From positions 313,559 through 377,558 of the forward strand of contig SAXG01000023.1 of NCBI GenBank assembly GCA_012932865.1: DNA of 64,000 nt, in the 5' to 3' direction. The notes under the pieces are model-generated. The model worked only from the letters and a program-made list of their open reading frames with translations, was not told where the DNA came from and made no database searches. Shown one piece after another: positions 1 to 7,830 of the stretch. This DNA is from Amylostereum areolatum (taxonomy: Eukaryota; Basidiomycota; Agaricomycetes; Russulales; Stereaceae). Position 1 is the stretch's first letter; each line of letters opens with the position of its first letter. The position numbers and the translations under genes were made by a program.

Positions 1-238
1 TCGCAGTGATTTCTCACGCGGAAATCACTGAGAACCTCTGTGAACCAAGGCAATCGAAAAAGTGAGACAAAAATCAGCTTCTTTGATGGAAAGTCATTGC
101 CGCGATTTAGAGATATTTCCAGCAGTCTCGCAGCCGTCTCCTTCTGTGTAAATCGCAGGAAATATATCGTCTGGCCTCTTTTTCAGTGGGTCCTCCCATC
201 CGCATGAATCACCAACAATGTACGGTTTTGACTCTAAT
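1..238. other. Left flank, no gene seen
   Basis: No convincing coding sequence. Bases 4-13 and 21-30 form a perfect 10-bp inverted repeat around a 7-nt loop. The five bases next to the element A LTR (234-238, CTAAT) do not match the five bases after the other LTR of the same element (10487-10491, TAGCC), and they are not the missing 3' end of element B that an insertion into B should leave here. Confidence 0.5.
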
Positions 239-776
239 TGTTAAGGACGGTCCTTATCACGTGACAAGCGGCTCAGGCTACAGTACTCTTACGCGTGAGA
301 GGTGGGATCAGGTGATCCAGACGTCTCGGTTATACGAAGGTAAAGGTCGATAGACGAAGCAGTAAGTCTTCGCGGAAGACTTAGGCGAGTCTATCAACTT
401 AGTTGGCTTAGGATTCTCTTTAGTGCTTTAAGAGGAGGTTCTATTAAGAACAGTCCTGTATTTACAAAGAGAACGAGCTGAGGAATAGCTCGCTCGTTGA
501 GCCTCCTTTTATAGGAAAGGAGGTCGAGTAAATATATGTACATTCGGCGACCGTTGCATCAAGTATCTACGGAGACGAGCTGTGGCACTGTCGAGGCTAT
601 GCCGTTGGGACGGTGACGATCTGTGGCACCGTCGAGGCTATGCCGTCGAGACGGTGACGATCTGTGGCAGCGTCGTTGAGACGGTTACGAACTGGGGCAC
701 GGTCGTAATCCGTCGTTTAGCGACGTCCTTCCTAGTAAGGAAGTGGAAAATGAAGTACCTTGGGCAAGTCGTAACA
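239..776 (-). repeat. LTR of element A (3' LTR in element sense)
   Basis: 538 bp, TGTTACG...TTAACA in element sense, with TG/CA ends. It contains about 2.7 copies of a roughly 40-bp subrepeat (571-690, each starting CTGTGGCA on the plus strand) in the U3 part, which could be a promoter array. Identical to the copy at 9949-10486 and almost identical to 35891-36428, where I noticed one transition. Confidence 0.93.
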
Positions 777-1009
777 CTATCCCCCTCTCTAGAATCTACG
801 TCCCGTAGATTCCTGAATCGAAGTGGTTCTAGAGGAATGTCTTGAACGTGTTGTTGATCGTTCGCTCTTTGCCATTGGAGAAGGAATATAGTTGATGCGA
901 GGAAGGTGAGGATTGTGAGTCCTACGATGACGCCGATGACAGGGATGAGCCAACGTGGAGTGGGCGTATTGGAAATCACGAGATTGGGTGATTGAGTGGG
1001 CTGCATCAC
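638..1009 (-). CDS. Element A ORF7, small single-pass membrane protein
   Basis: 123 codons; starts ATG ATG and runs through the purine tract into the 3' LTR, where it stops. Residues about 19-46 are a strongly hydrophobic segment (W-L-I-P-V-I-G-V-I-V-G-L-T...), preceded by a Pro/Thr-rich N terminus and followed by a charged tail, so a type I/II single-pass protein is likely. Last ORF of the post-pol module of element A. An identical reading frame is kept in the right-arm copy (35658-36029). No recognised family; an envelope-like role is only a speculation, since there is no signal peptide, cleavage site or fusion-peptide pattern that I can identify. Confidence 0.5.
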   Translation of the reverse strand: MMQPTQSPNLVISNTPTPRWLIPVIGVIVGLTILTFLASTIFLLQWQRANDQQHVQDIPLEPLRFRNLRDVDSREGDSVTTCPRYFIFHFLTRKDVAKRRITTVPQFVTVSTTLPQIVTVSTA

Positions 1010-1080
1010 GCTTCTGAGTCCTCATGTTTTGATGTTCACTCCTTTTATCCTTATCCGGAATCGAGCGATAGAATTCTATT

Positions 1081-1464
1081 CTACCGCTTTAACAACGCCT
1101 CTACTACCTTTACGTCCTCCCCATCCATCGTGGGAGACCCTAACCGATGCCCTACCCTCGTCGTCGTCGCGTGATCCGGGCTCTTGAACCGAGGCCCGCG
1201 TTTTCGGAAGAGTCCCTTGATGCCGCATCTTCCCTTCGACTCCTGCATGGCTTCTTCGTCTAGGCTCCTCGGCCTCTTCATGGCGCGAGCGACGTCCGGA
1301 CGGCTTAGGAGTTCCGTGACTCGTTTGAGATGACGAAGAAGTTCTTCGTCTTGTGGGTCTGGCGTGGGAGTGCGCGAAGGGACGGGTGAGGGAGGAGGAG
1401 TGGTAGGGGGAGTGTGGTCGGTGGTGGAGAGGTTGCGCGATGAGGAGGTGAGGGTGGAAGACAT
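1081..1464 (-). CDS. Element A ORF6, basic protein of unknown function
   Basis: 127 codons from the ATG at 1464; the frame is open further upstream to 1614 with another ATG near 1608. The N-terminal third is Ser/Thr/Pro-rich; then comes a charged stretch with LLRHLKRVTELLS and a basic C-terminal part. No family recognised. Just upstream on the minus strand is a possible TATA-like GATAAAAG. The frame is maintained in the second copy (35203-35586), which argues that it is more than chance, though the two copies are nearly identical and so give little independent evidence. Confidence 0.45.
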   Translation of the reverse strand: MSSTLTSSSRNLSTTDHTPPTTPPPSPVPSRTPTPDPQDEELLRHLKRVTELLSRPDVARAMKRPRSLDEEAMQESKGRCGIKGLFRKRGPRFKSPDHATTTRVGHRLGSPTMDGEDVKVVEALLKR

Positions 1465-1610
1465 TTGGTTGGTGTGGGTGGTGCGAGTGGGTTTGTTTAG
1501 ACGATGTCTGAGGGTGTTGTGGTCTTTGTAGCTTTCCCTTTTATCCTTACGATGCGGAGGGGCAATGATGTAATCATTGCCAGCAATCGTAAGCGATGAT
1601 TCGTACATAA

Positions 1611-1826
1611 TCAAAACTGAGTCGTAAGCAGGCGACGCGTCCAGCGCGTCGCGGAGAGAATATCAAGCGTCTCGCCTTCCTCATAGCGATAGAAACCGGT
1701 ATAGTAGAGAAGTCCGAGGAAAATATGCGTGCGGATGAGGGCGCAGTCCATGATCAGTCCGAGAAGTATCGTGACGATAGATGCGAGAGCGTAGTGATAG
1801 GGGGAGAGAGAGAAGTCCGAGTGCAT
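1611..1826 (-). CDS. Element A ORF5, small protein with hydrophobic segments
   Basis: 71 residues, ATG at 1826. Residues about 9-32 are hydrophobic (HYALASIVTILLGLIM) and a second short hydrophobic, aromatic stretch follows (IFLGLLYYTGFY), so one or two membrane passes. It overlaps the upstream end of the ORF6 frame by 4 nt. The right-arm copy has an indel right after the start (near 34855), which puts this sequence in another frame, so only this left copy has the short ORF intact. Function unknown. Confidence 0.45.
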   Translation of the reverse strand: MHSDFSLSPYHYALASIVTILLGLIMDCALIRTHIFLGLLYYTGFYRYEEGETLDILSATRWTRRLLTTQF

Positions 1827-2013
1827 GATGATGGGTAAATTCTGTCCGCGCGCTTACCAGGGTTCCGGCCAGTGAACCTTCGACTCCTCCGCTTCCTGCA
1901 AGTCCCAATCTTCTTTCTTCCAGAAGAGATCGTCGACACGCCAGGAGTGATTGAAGCGCGAGGGGGTTTCTTGCTGAGTGCGGAGCATGGCGTCCTCCCA
2001 GTACAACCACTGT

Positions 2014-3585
2014 TCAGTGGCGTGCTGGGCGGCTTCGTGCGTCAGGCTCTCGCGTCGCGTGAGGAATCCCAGGAGCTGTCGGTGGGCGCGGGCGGTAGCG
2101 TCGGTACGTCGGAGGTGGGGGTGGGACATCAGTGTTCCTGGACCGTAACTGGTATCCGGACGGTCCAGGGCGAGGGTGAGGGGGAAGAGTCTGTGGTCGA
2201 AGGGGATGGTAGGACCGAGATTGGGGGAAGTGAGGGGGAGCGTTCTTGCGACGGGGGCAATCTCGGCGGAGATGGCCTCGCTTGCCGCATTTCCAGCAGC
2301 GTTTCCGCGGCTTCGAGGGAATCGCGTCCCACTCTTCCTGCGTCCACGTGGTCGGCTCGTTGCTCCATGGGTCCGAGGGATTCTCGGCTACTTCCTTCGT
2401 CTTGTCGTCCTTCTCCGATCTGTCCGTCGAGCTGTCCGATTCGTCCGCTGAACTGTCCGACTCGTCCGTTAGGTTGAGTTCCTGTCTCCTGCGAGCGCGC
2501 TCCTCCATCATCCGATCGACTATCTTCTTGAGTTCTTTGAAGTTCTTCCTCACCCGATGCATCGGGGAGTCTGAACTCTCTGATCCGCTTGACTGGTCTT
2601 CCGTTGGGCTCGGTAGAATCATGTTTACGTCGCTGTGCGGTGACTCGGGGATCCTGGGCGACGGGATTTCGAGCGTAGTCGGGGTGCGGGCGTGGGAATG
2701 AGGGATAAGGGGCGTGGTTTCCGTGCCAAGGCATGGGAGTGTCGCTAGCAGATAGTGGGAATGGAGTTGGCGTTCTATGCACGGCGGGCAGCTGAGGAGG
2801 TGTCCTAGGTACCGGTCGCGGATTGCTGGCCGGTCGTCCGGTCGATTGTCCGGGCTCTGGAAGGACCAGGGACTGTCCCGATAGCTCTCTTGGCAGGGGC
2901 TGTCTGAACTGCTCTTCGGGTAATCCGTTTCTAACGACGGGAGGCTGGACGGGGTTAAGCTGGGTGATGCCGGGGATGGGTAAGGATCCTGGTGGCGTAG
3001 GGGCGGTGACGGGTCGTGGAGGGGCGTTAGGAAGGAACGGGGGTCTGGTGAGGGCGGATGCGATGGGATCGGGTCGAACAGTGTAGCCCGGGGAGATGTG
3101 ATGTCCATGGAAGATAAGGTCGATGTCGGGGCCTTCTTTCGAAGACATATGGGGAACTCCAGTAGTTTCCATTCGTCTTCGGAGGATTTCTCCTTCGTAG
3201 GCGGCGCGGAAGGTGTGTCTTTCCCAGTTAAGCCAGTTAACTCTGAGTCCGACTTCGGTAAGGAATCTCCGGAGTTCTGCGACGTTGAGTAAAGCCGCTG
3301 CGTTAGCTTCCTGAATCGTCGAAGGAGTTTGACCTCTCGTTCCTCCATTTCGGTCGAGAGCGTCATGTACCTCAAGTCCAGCTGATGGAGTTCTTCGTCG
3401 AGCATCTTGTTGTGGTCTTCCAGGATGCCCTGGACGTCGGCCGACTCCCTCCTGAGGTCGTCGATCCGCTGCCTGGCCTGCTCGATCGCTACTCCGGCTA
3501 TCATGTGGGCTATTTGATTCTCGAGTATCGGGGAATCGGGTGTTGGGACCTTCGTCGTTCCGGACGACGGGGATTGCGTTGGCAC
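2014..3585 (-). CDS. Element A ORF3, coiled-coil and CCHC zinc-knuckle protein
   Basis: 523 residues lying 3' of pol. N-terminal residues about 20-95 are rich in heptad-like Leu/Glu/Arg and predicted coiled coil; a long Ser/Pro-rich middle follows, then an acidic Asp/Ser/Glu stretch and a gag-type zinc knuckle CWKCGKRGHLRRDCP near residue 445. A second nucleocapsid-like protein after pol is unusual for a chromovirus, where the only knuckle is normally in gag. Compared with the right copy (33084-34814, 576 residues), this copy has one extra C near 2171, which changes the C terminus and exposes a different frame; the right version is probably the ancestral one. The start near 3585 is not an ATG, so the true start is unsettled. 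Confidence 0.6.
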   Translation of the reverse strand: MPTQSPSSGTTKVPTPDSPILENQIAHMIAGVAIEQARQRIDDLRRESADVQGILEDHNKMLDEELHQLDLRYMTLSTEMEEREVKLLRRFRKLTQRLYSTSQNSGDSLPKSDSELTGLTGKDTPSAPPTKEKSSEDEWKLLEFPICLRKKAPTSTLSSMDITSPRATLFDPIPSHPPSPDPRSFLTPLHDPSPPLRHQDPYPSPASPSLTPSSLPSLETDYPKSSSDSPCQESYRDSPWSFQSPDNRPDDRPAIRDRYLGHLLSCPPCIERQLHSHYLLATLPCLGTETTPLIPHSHARTPTTLEIPSPRIPESPHSDVNMILPSPTEDQSSGSESSDSPMHRVRKNFKELKKIVDRMMEERARRRQELNLTDESDSSADESDSSTDRSEKDDKTKEVAENPSDPWSNEPTTWTQEEWDAIPSKPRKRCWKCGKRGHLRRDCPRRKNAPPHFPQSRSYHPLRPQTLPPHPRPGPSGYQLRSRNTDVPPPPPTYRRYRPRPPTAPGIPHATREPDARSRPARH

Positions 3586-3799
3586 CTGTGAGGAATCCGG
3601 GTGCTTCAGTTAGGGTCCTTCTGTGTGCTTCCAATCGGCTTACCCCCTGTTCTTCCGTCTGGTCCTGACCTAGACGGAGGAGGTACTGACTTAATTGCGA
3701 AGACTGCTGCCGATCGAGCGATGAAGCAGTCTCCGCAGAGGGCGCGTTCCTGTTGAGAGTGGTGCGCTTTGTTGCAGACGAGACGGATGCGGTCGACAT
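2129..3799 (-). CDS. Element A ORF4, long ORF overlapping ORF3 in another frame
   Basis: 556 codons from an ATG at 3799, overlapping ORF3 for about 1.4 kb in a different frame on the same strand. Parts look like real protein: a Gln/Leu-rich segment near residues 30-60, a compact segment near 170-210 with ELRRFLTEVGLRVNWLNW, and a Pro-rich remainder. Either the region is dual coding, or ribosomal frameshifting, splicing or old indels move the true frame between the two. The presence of both long frames in both copies does not decide this, because the copies are nearly identical. Confidence 0.4.
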   Translation of the reverse strand: MSTASVSSATKRTTLNRNAPSAETASSLDRQQSSQLSQYLLRLGQDQTEEQGVSRLEAHRRTLTEAPGFLTGANAIPVVRNDEGPNTRFPDTRESNSPHDSRSSDRAGQAADRRPQEGVGRRPGHPGRPQQDARRRTPSAGLEVHDALDRNGGTRGQTPSTIQEANAAALLNVAELRRFLTEVGLRVNWLNWERHTFRAAYEGEILRRRMETTGVPHMSSKEGPDIDLIFHGHHISPGYTVRPDPIASALTRPPFLPNAPPRPVTAPTPPGSLPIPGITQLNPVQPPVVRNGLPEEQFRQPLPRELSGQSLVLPEPGQSTGRPASNPRPVPRTPPQLPAVHRTPTPFPLSASDTPMPWHGNHAPYPSFPRPHPDYARNPVAQDPRVTAQRRKHDSTEPNGRPVKRIREFRLPDASGEEELQRTQEDSRSDDGGARSQETGTQPNGRVGQFSGRIGQLDGQIGEGRQDEGSSRESLGPMEQRADHVDAGRVGRDSLEAAETLLEMRQARPSPPRLPPSQERSPSLPPISVLPSPSTTDSSPSPSPWTVRIPVTVQEH

Positions 3800-3860
3800 T
3801 GTTGGGTGAGACGGTTTGATTGGTAGAGGAGATGTTGGTTGCGTTCGGGGTGGTGGACAT
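3606..3860 (-). CDS. Element A ORF2b, short Cys/His-containing ORF after pol
   Basis: 84 codons from an ATG at 3860. A C-X3-HH-X8-C-X2-C arrangement (CNKAHHSQQERALCGDC) in the middle resembles a small zinc-binding loop. It begins about 80 nt after the pol stop, and its second half overlaps ORF4. It could be an N-terminal exon or frame of the ORF3/ORF4 protein instead of a separate protein. Confidence 0.35.
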   Translation of the reverse strand: MSTTPNATNISSTNQTVSPNNVDRIRLVCNKAHHSQQERALCGDCFIARSAAVFAIKSVPPPSRSGPDGRTGGKPIGSTQKDPN

Positions 3861-3942
3861 TGGTGATCTGTCTTGTTGAACCCGTAGGGTTTTTATCCCC
3901 CCTTTGTTGGCAGTGCATTCGCCTGAATGCTGTTGAGTCTCA

Positions 3943-6900
3943 CTAATGTCTCATTCTCGTCTTGCGTTTCTTTCGTCTTGTTGGTCTTCGTTCTCGCTGC
4001 GTTGCGTCGGTTTCGTCGCGATCAGTGGTTTCTGTGTTGGTATCTTTGATTGGCTGTGGTGGCAACTTCGGTGCCTTGGGGTTATTCCGATGGAACTCTG
4101 CGATCGCATCTTTTGATCCTTCTAGATTAGATGCTGGTTCCCATGTGTTACCGGAGTCTGGGTATCCTTTCCATTTCACGAAGTAATGTAGCGGTTCTGA
4201 ATATCGTTTGTCTAATTTTGAGGCTACTATCGTTTCTAGTTCGTAGAGTTCTTCATCGTTTACTAGTTCTGGAGGTGGTCTTTCGTAAGCTTTGCCGTAT
4301 TGTTCTGTTTCTTTGAATGGAATCAACAATGCTGCATGGAATACTGGATGTATTTTCCACTTCGTCGGTAGTTCTAGGCGGTAGGTTACCGGTCCTATAA
4401 CTTTTTCGATTTTGAATGGGCCGAATCGTTTCGGTGCTAGCTTGGTTTTCGGGTATACCGTGTTAAGGTTTTTTCCGTCTAACCATACTTGATCGCCTTG
4501 TTTGAGTTGATCTCTTAGCGTGAATGTTTGATCATGCTGCATTTTCATTAATTTAGCAGCTATTTCCAGACTTGCTTCCGCGTTGTCCCATGCGTCCTTA
4601 AAGTTTTTTATTCTTTCTTCGGCCGTTGGTATTCGCGGATCGGTTGGTATTGCCGGATTGAAAACCGGTTGATACCCGTGTAGGAGTTCGAATGGGGAAG
4701 CTTTCGTAGCTGAATGTTGCCTTATGTTGTGTGCAAATTCTGCTTTTGGTAGGAGTTTCGCCCAATTCGTTTGATCTCCGTTGCAGAATGCTCGAAGATA
4801 TTGTTCCAACTCTTGATTCACTCTTTCTGTTTCGCCATCTGTTTGGGGATGATACGCTGTACTGAGTGATGAAATAACTCCGAGGCTTTCGCATATGGAT
4901 TGGAATACTTTGGATGCGAATTGAGGACCTCGGTCCGATATCATTCTTTTCCATAGTCCAAATCGTCTATAGACGTTGTCGATCAGAAGGTCGGCTGTTT
5001 CTTCTGCGTTGATCGTCTTTAGGCACGGTGTGAATACTGCGGTTTTGGTGAACCTATCGACGACTACGTTGATCGAATCGAATCCGTTGGAGATCGGAAG
5101 ATCTGTAATGAAATCTGATGTGATTGTTTCCCATGGTCGTTCTGGTATTTCCGTAGGTTGTAATGGGTGTTTCGCTGGATGCGTGACATTCTTCGTTGAC
5201 TGGCATACGGGACATCCTTGAACATAATCTTTTACGAAGGAAATCATCTTTGGCCACCAAAAGTTTCTTTGTACTAGTTCTAGAGTTTTCATTTCGCCTG
5301 GATGTCCAATCGTTTCTAGATCATGATGCGATTTTAGGATCATGCGCCTGAGTTCGAGATTCTGTGGTACATAGATTTTTCCTTTTCTGATGATCAGATC
5401 GTTTTCGAAGTTCCAGTCTTCGATTCCTTTTGCGAGGGTGCGTGGTCCCGATCTTTTGATCGTATCTAACGCCGTCCAAACTTCATCATCTAGGTGTGAG
5501 AAGTTCCTTAGTTCTTTGAGGAGTTCCTTGTCTCCGACTGCTTCGACTGTTCCTCTTCCGGTGGCTCTAGCTCTGAAAACCGAAGGGTGAAGCAGGATGC
5601 GGTCGTCGTTGTCTGGAATATCTTCCTTATGATCTGGTCTTCTAGAAAGTCCATCTGCCTTGTTTGTACTTCCTGGTTTGTGCACCAAGGTGTAGTCGAA
5701 ACGGGACAGATACAAGCTCCATCGTGCTTGTCGTCGATTGAGTTTCTGGGCTGTTGTGAAATATTCTAGATTTTTATGATCTGTCCAGATTTCGACTTTG
5801 TGGTTCGCTCCTTCTAGATAGTGTCGCCAGTGTTCTAAGGCTTTCACTACTCCTAAGAGTTCTTTGTCGTATATCTCGTAATTTTGTTCCGCGGGAGATA
5901 GTGATTTGGATAGGTATGCGACCGGATGCCATCTTTCGATTTCATCTGGCTGCGATAGGATGGCTCCGTACGCAAAATCGGAGGCGTCACTCTCTATGCG
6001 GAATGGTTTGTTTTCATCGGGCATGATTAAGATTGGGGACGATGTGAATTCTCGTTTCAGTCTTTCGAAGGTACGTTCACATTCGGCCGTCCAGTTCCAT
6101 TCGTGGTCTTTCTTTGTGAGCTGGAATAGGGGTCTGGCGATCTTGGAATAGTCTTTGATGAAGCGTCGATAGAAATTTCCAAATCCGAGGAATGATTGGA
6201 CTTCTTTCACTTTCCTCGGTGTAGGCCATTCGGCTAGTCCTTGGACTTTGACCGGATCCATCTGTACCTTGTTGTGCGTGATTATCACGCCTAGGTATTC
6301 GATCGATGGTTGTTCGAAGAAGCACTTCTCTGGTTTGAGGAATAGATCGTTCCGTTCTAGAATTTGGAGGGCTTCTTTCATCAGTTTTCTATGTTCGTCG
6401 AGTGTTTCTGTGAATATCAGTATGTCATCCATATAGACCACTACTTTTCCGGTGTCTATTAATTCTTTGAACAGTGCGTTCATCATTGCTTGGAATGTTG
6501 CGGGTGAGTTGGTTAGTCCGAAGAACATTACCATTGGTTCGAAAAGGCCTCTGTTTGTTTTGAACGCAGCTTTCCATTGATCTCCTTCTTTGATCCGAAC
6601 ATTGTTGTATCCCCATCGGAGATCGAGCTTTGAGAAGATCTTAGCGCCTTTTAATTTGTCGATGAGATCTGAGATGAGTGGTATCGGGTATTCATTTTTG
6701 ACCGTGATCGAGTTAAGATAGCGATAGTCCTGTACTGGTCGAAGAGATCCATCTTTCTTCTTGATAAAGAAGAAGGGCGATGATATCTCTGATTTTGATT
6801 CTCGGATGTACCCTTTTCTTAGATGTTCGTCTATGAATGTGTCCAATTCCTTCCGTTCTGGTACCGTCATTGGGTACACTTTGCAATTTCGAGGTTTCCA

Positions 6901-7830
6901 TCCTTCAGTCAGGTCTATCGCGTGATCCCAGGGTCTGCTGATTGGGAAGCGTTCCGACGCTTTCTTTTCGAATACTCTCTGATACTGTTTGTAACTAGAC
7001 GGAATCATCTCGTCGAGTGTCTTCTTCTTCTCTCCTATGGCCGCTCTTTCTGCGAGTTCTTGTGCCTTGGTTGCTCTTGCTGTTATCCAAATACCGGGTT
7101 CGTTTGCTTCTTTTGCAATCGGCATCGTTTCTACGTCAGTTTTTCCATGGAACGTTCTGACTATCCTGATATCGGCGAGATCGGAGTTGGATTCGGGGTC
7201 TTCTTGTTCTTCTATTGTTGCGTGATGGTTGATCTTCTGTTCTTCGAATGATTGTAGAGAGTGTTCGTCTTTTCCTTGGACGATCATTGTTTTACTGGTA
7301 GTGAGGCACGTACCTGGACATGTTTGTAGCGTAATCTGTCTCTTTCTCCAATCGATATGAGGATTGTGTTTCTTGAGCCAAGGGGTTCCTAAGATTACTT
7401 CGTCTCCTCCCAGGGCTGTGACGAACAATCCTAAGTTTTCGCGGTGAATTTCTCCGTTGATCCCTTCCATCGTCATTGGAAGGTACACTTTCTGTTTGAT
7501 CTCTCCTAGAGTGTTCTTAGATCCATCAACGTTGTATATCGGTATTGGCTTCTTTAGTTGGATCAGATTCATCTTGTGTTTTCGTACGAAATCTGGATGG
7601 ATCAGGGTGCTGCTTGCTCCGCTATCTAGTAGTGCTTTTGCGGCGGCTTTACGGAACTTTCCATGAAACGTAACAGGTATATGAATTGATGGAGCGTGCG
7701 TTGCTCCATCTTGGTATGACCTTATATACACTGTTCTATTTACGTCATCTCCTGTGTCCTGCACAGGAGATCTATTTGAAAAGTTCATTGTCTGTGTCCT
7801 TTCAACAGCCGCGGTTGAAGGACGATTCAA
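3943..7830 (-). CDS. Element A pol: protease, RT, RNase H, integrase, chromodomain
   Basis: 1295 codons without a stop. Visible in order: aspartic protease DSGASS at residues about 69-74; reverse transcriptase with YMDDIL near 465; RNase H with DASDFAYGAI near 614 and WTDHKNLEYF; integrase HHCC zinc domain near 830-880 (GHPG, CPVCQSTK), catalytic DFITDLP and SDRGPQF near 905 and 965 and TDGETERVNQE; a chromodomain near 1194-1250 (YFVKWKGYPDSGNTW). The frame opens with a TTG codon overlapping the gag stop, so it is most likely made as a Gag-Pol fusion by -1 frameshifting at 7830-7836. The chromodomain would target integration to methylated histone. Full family length and no lesions: likely functional. 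Confidence 0.95.
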   Translation of the reverse strand: MNRPSTAAVERTQTMNFSNRSPVQDTGDDVNRTVYIRSYQDGATHAPSIHIPVTFHGKFRKAAAKALLDSGASSTLIHPDFVRKHKMNLIQLKKPIPIYNVDGSKNTLGEIKQKVYLPMTMEGINGEIHRENLGLFVTALGGDEVILGTPWLKKHNPHIDWRKRQITLQTCPGTCLTTSKTMIVQGKDEHSLQSFEEQKINHHATIEEQEDPESNSDLADIRIVRTFHGKTDVETMPIAKEANEPGIWITARATKAQELAERAAIGEKKKTLDEMIPSSYKQYQRVFEKKASERFPISRPWDHAIDLTEGWKPRNCKVYPMTVPERKELDTFIDEHLRKGYIRESKSEISSPFFFIKKKDGSLRPVQDYRYLNSITVKNEYPIPLISDLIDKLKGAKIFSKLDLRWGYNNVRIKEGDQWKAAFKTNRGLFEPMVMFFGLTNSPATFQAMMNALFKELIDTGKVVVYMDDILIFTETLDEHRKLMKEALQILERNDLFLKPEKCFFEQPSIEYLGVIITHNKVQMDPVKVQGLAEWPTPRKVKEVQSFLGFGNFYRRFIKDYSKIARPLFQLTKKDHEWNWTAECERTFERLKREFTSSPILIMPDENKPFRIESDASDFAYGAILSQPDEIERWHPVAYLSKSLSPAEQNYEIYDKELLGVVKALEHWRHYLEGANHKVEIWTDHKNLEYFTTAQKLNRRQARWSLYLSRFDYTLVHKPGSTNKADGLSRRPDHKEDIPDNDDRILLHPSVFRARATGRGTVEAVGDKELLKELRNFSHLDDEVWTALDTIKRSGPRTLAKGIEDWNFENDLIIRKGKIYVPQNLELRRMILKSHHDLETIGHPGEMKTLELVQRNFWWPKMISFVKDYVQGCPVCQSTKNVTHPAKHPLQPTEIPERPWETITSDFITDLPISNGFDSINVVVDRFTKTAVFTPCLKTINAEETADLLIDNVYRRFGLWKRMISDRGPQFASKVFQSICESLGVISSLSTAYHPQTDGETERVNQELEQYLRAFCNGDQTNWAKLLPKAEFAHNIRQHSATKASPFELLHGYQPVFNPAIPTDPRIPTAEERIKNFKDAWDNAEASLEIAAKLMKMQHDQTFTLRDQLKQGDQVWLDGKNLNTVYPKTKLAPKRFGPFKIEKVIGPVTYRLELPTKWKIHPVFHAALLIPFKETEQYGKAYERPPPELVNDEELYELETIVASKLDKRYSEPLHYFVKWKGYPDSGNTWEPASNLEGSKDAIAEFHRNNPKAPKLPPQPIKDTNTETTDRDETDATQRERRPTRRKKRKTRMRH

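Noticed and set aside
582..845. ORF in element A LTR, repeated at 10292 and 36085
   Set aside because: It follows the U3 subrepeats on the antisense strand; no start context or domain.
638..1826. Calling the membrane ORFs of element A an envelope gene
   Set aside because: Hydrophobic segments alone do not show an envelope; no signal peptide, furin-like site or fusion peptide was found, and the ORFs are very small.
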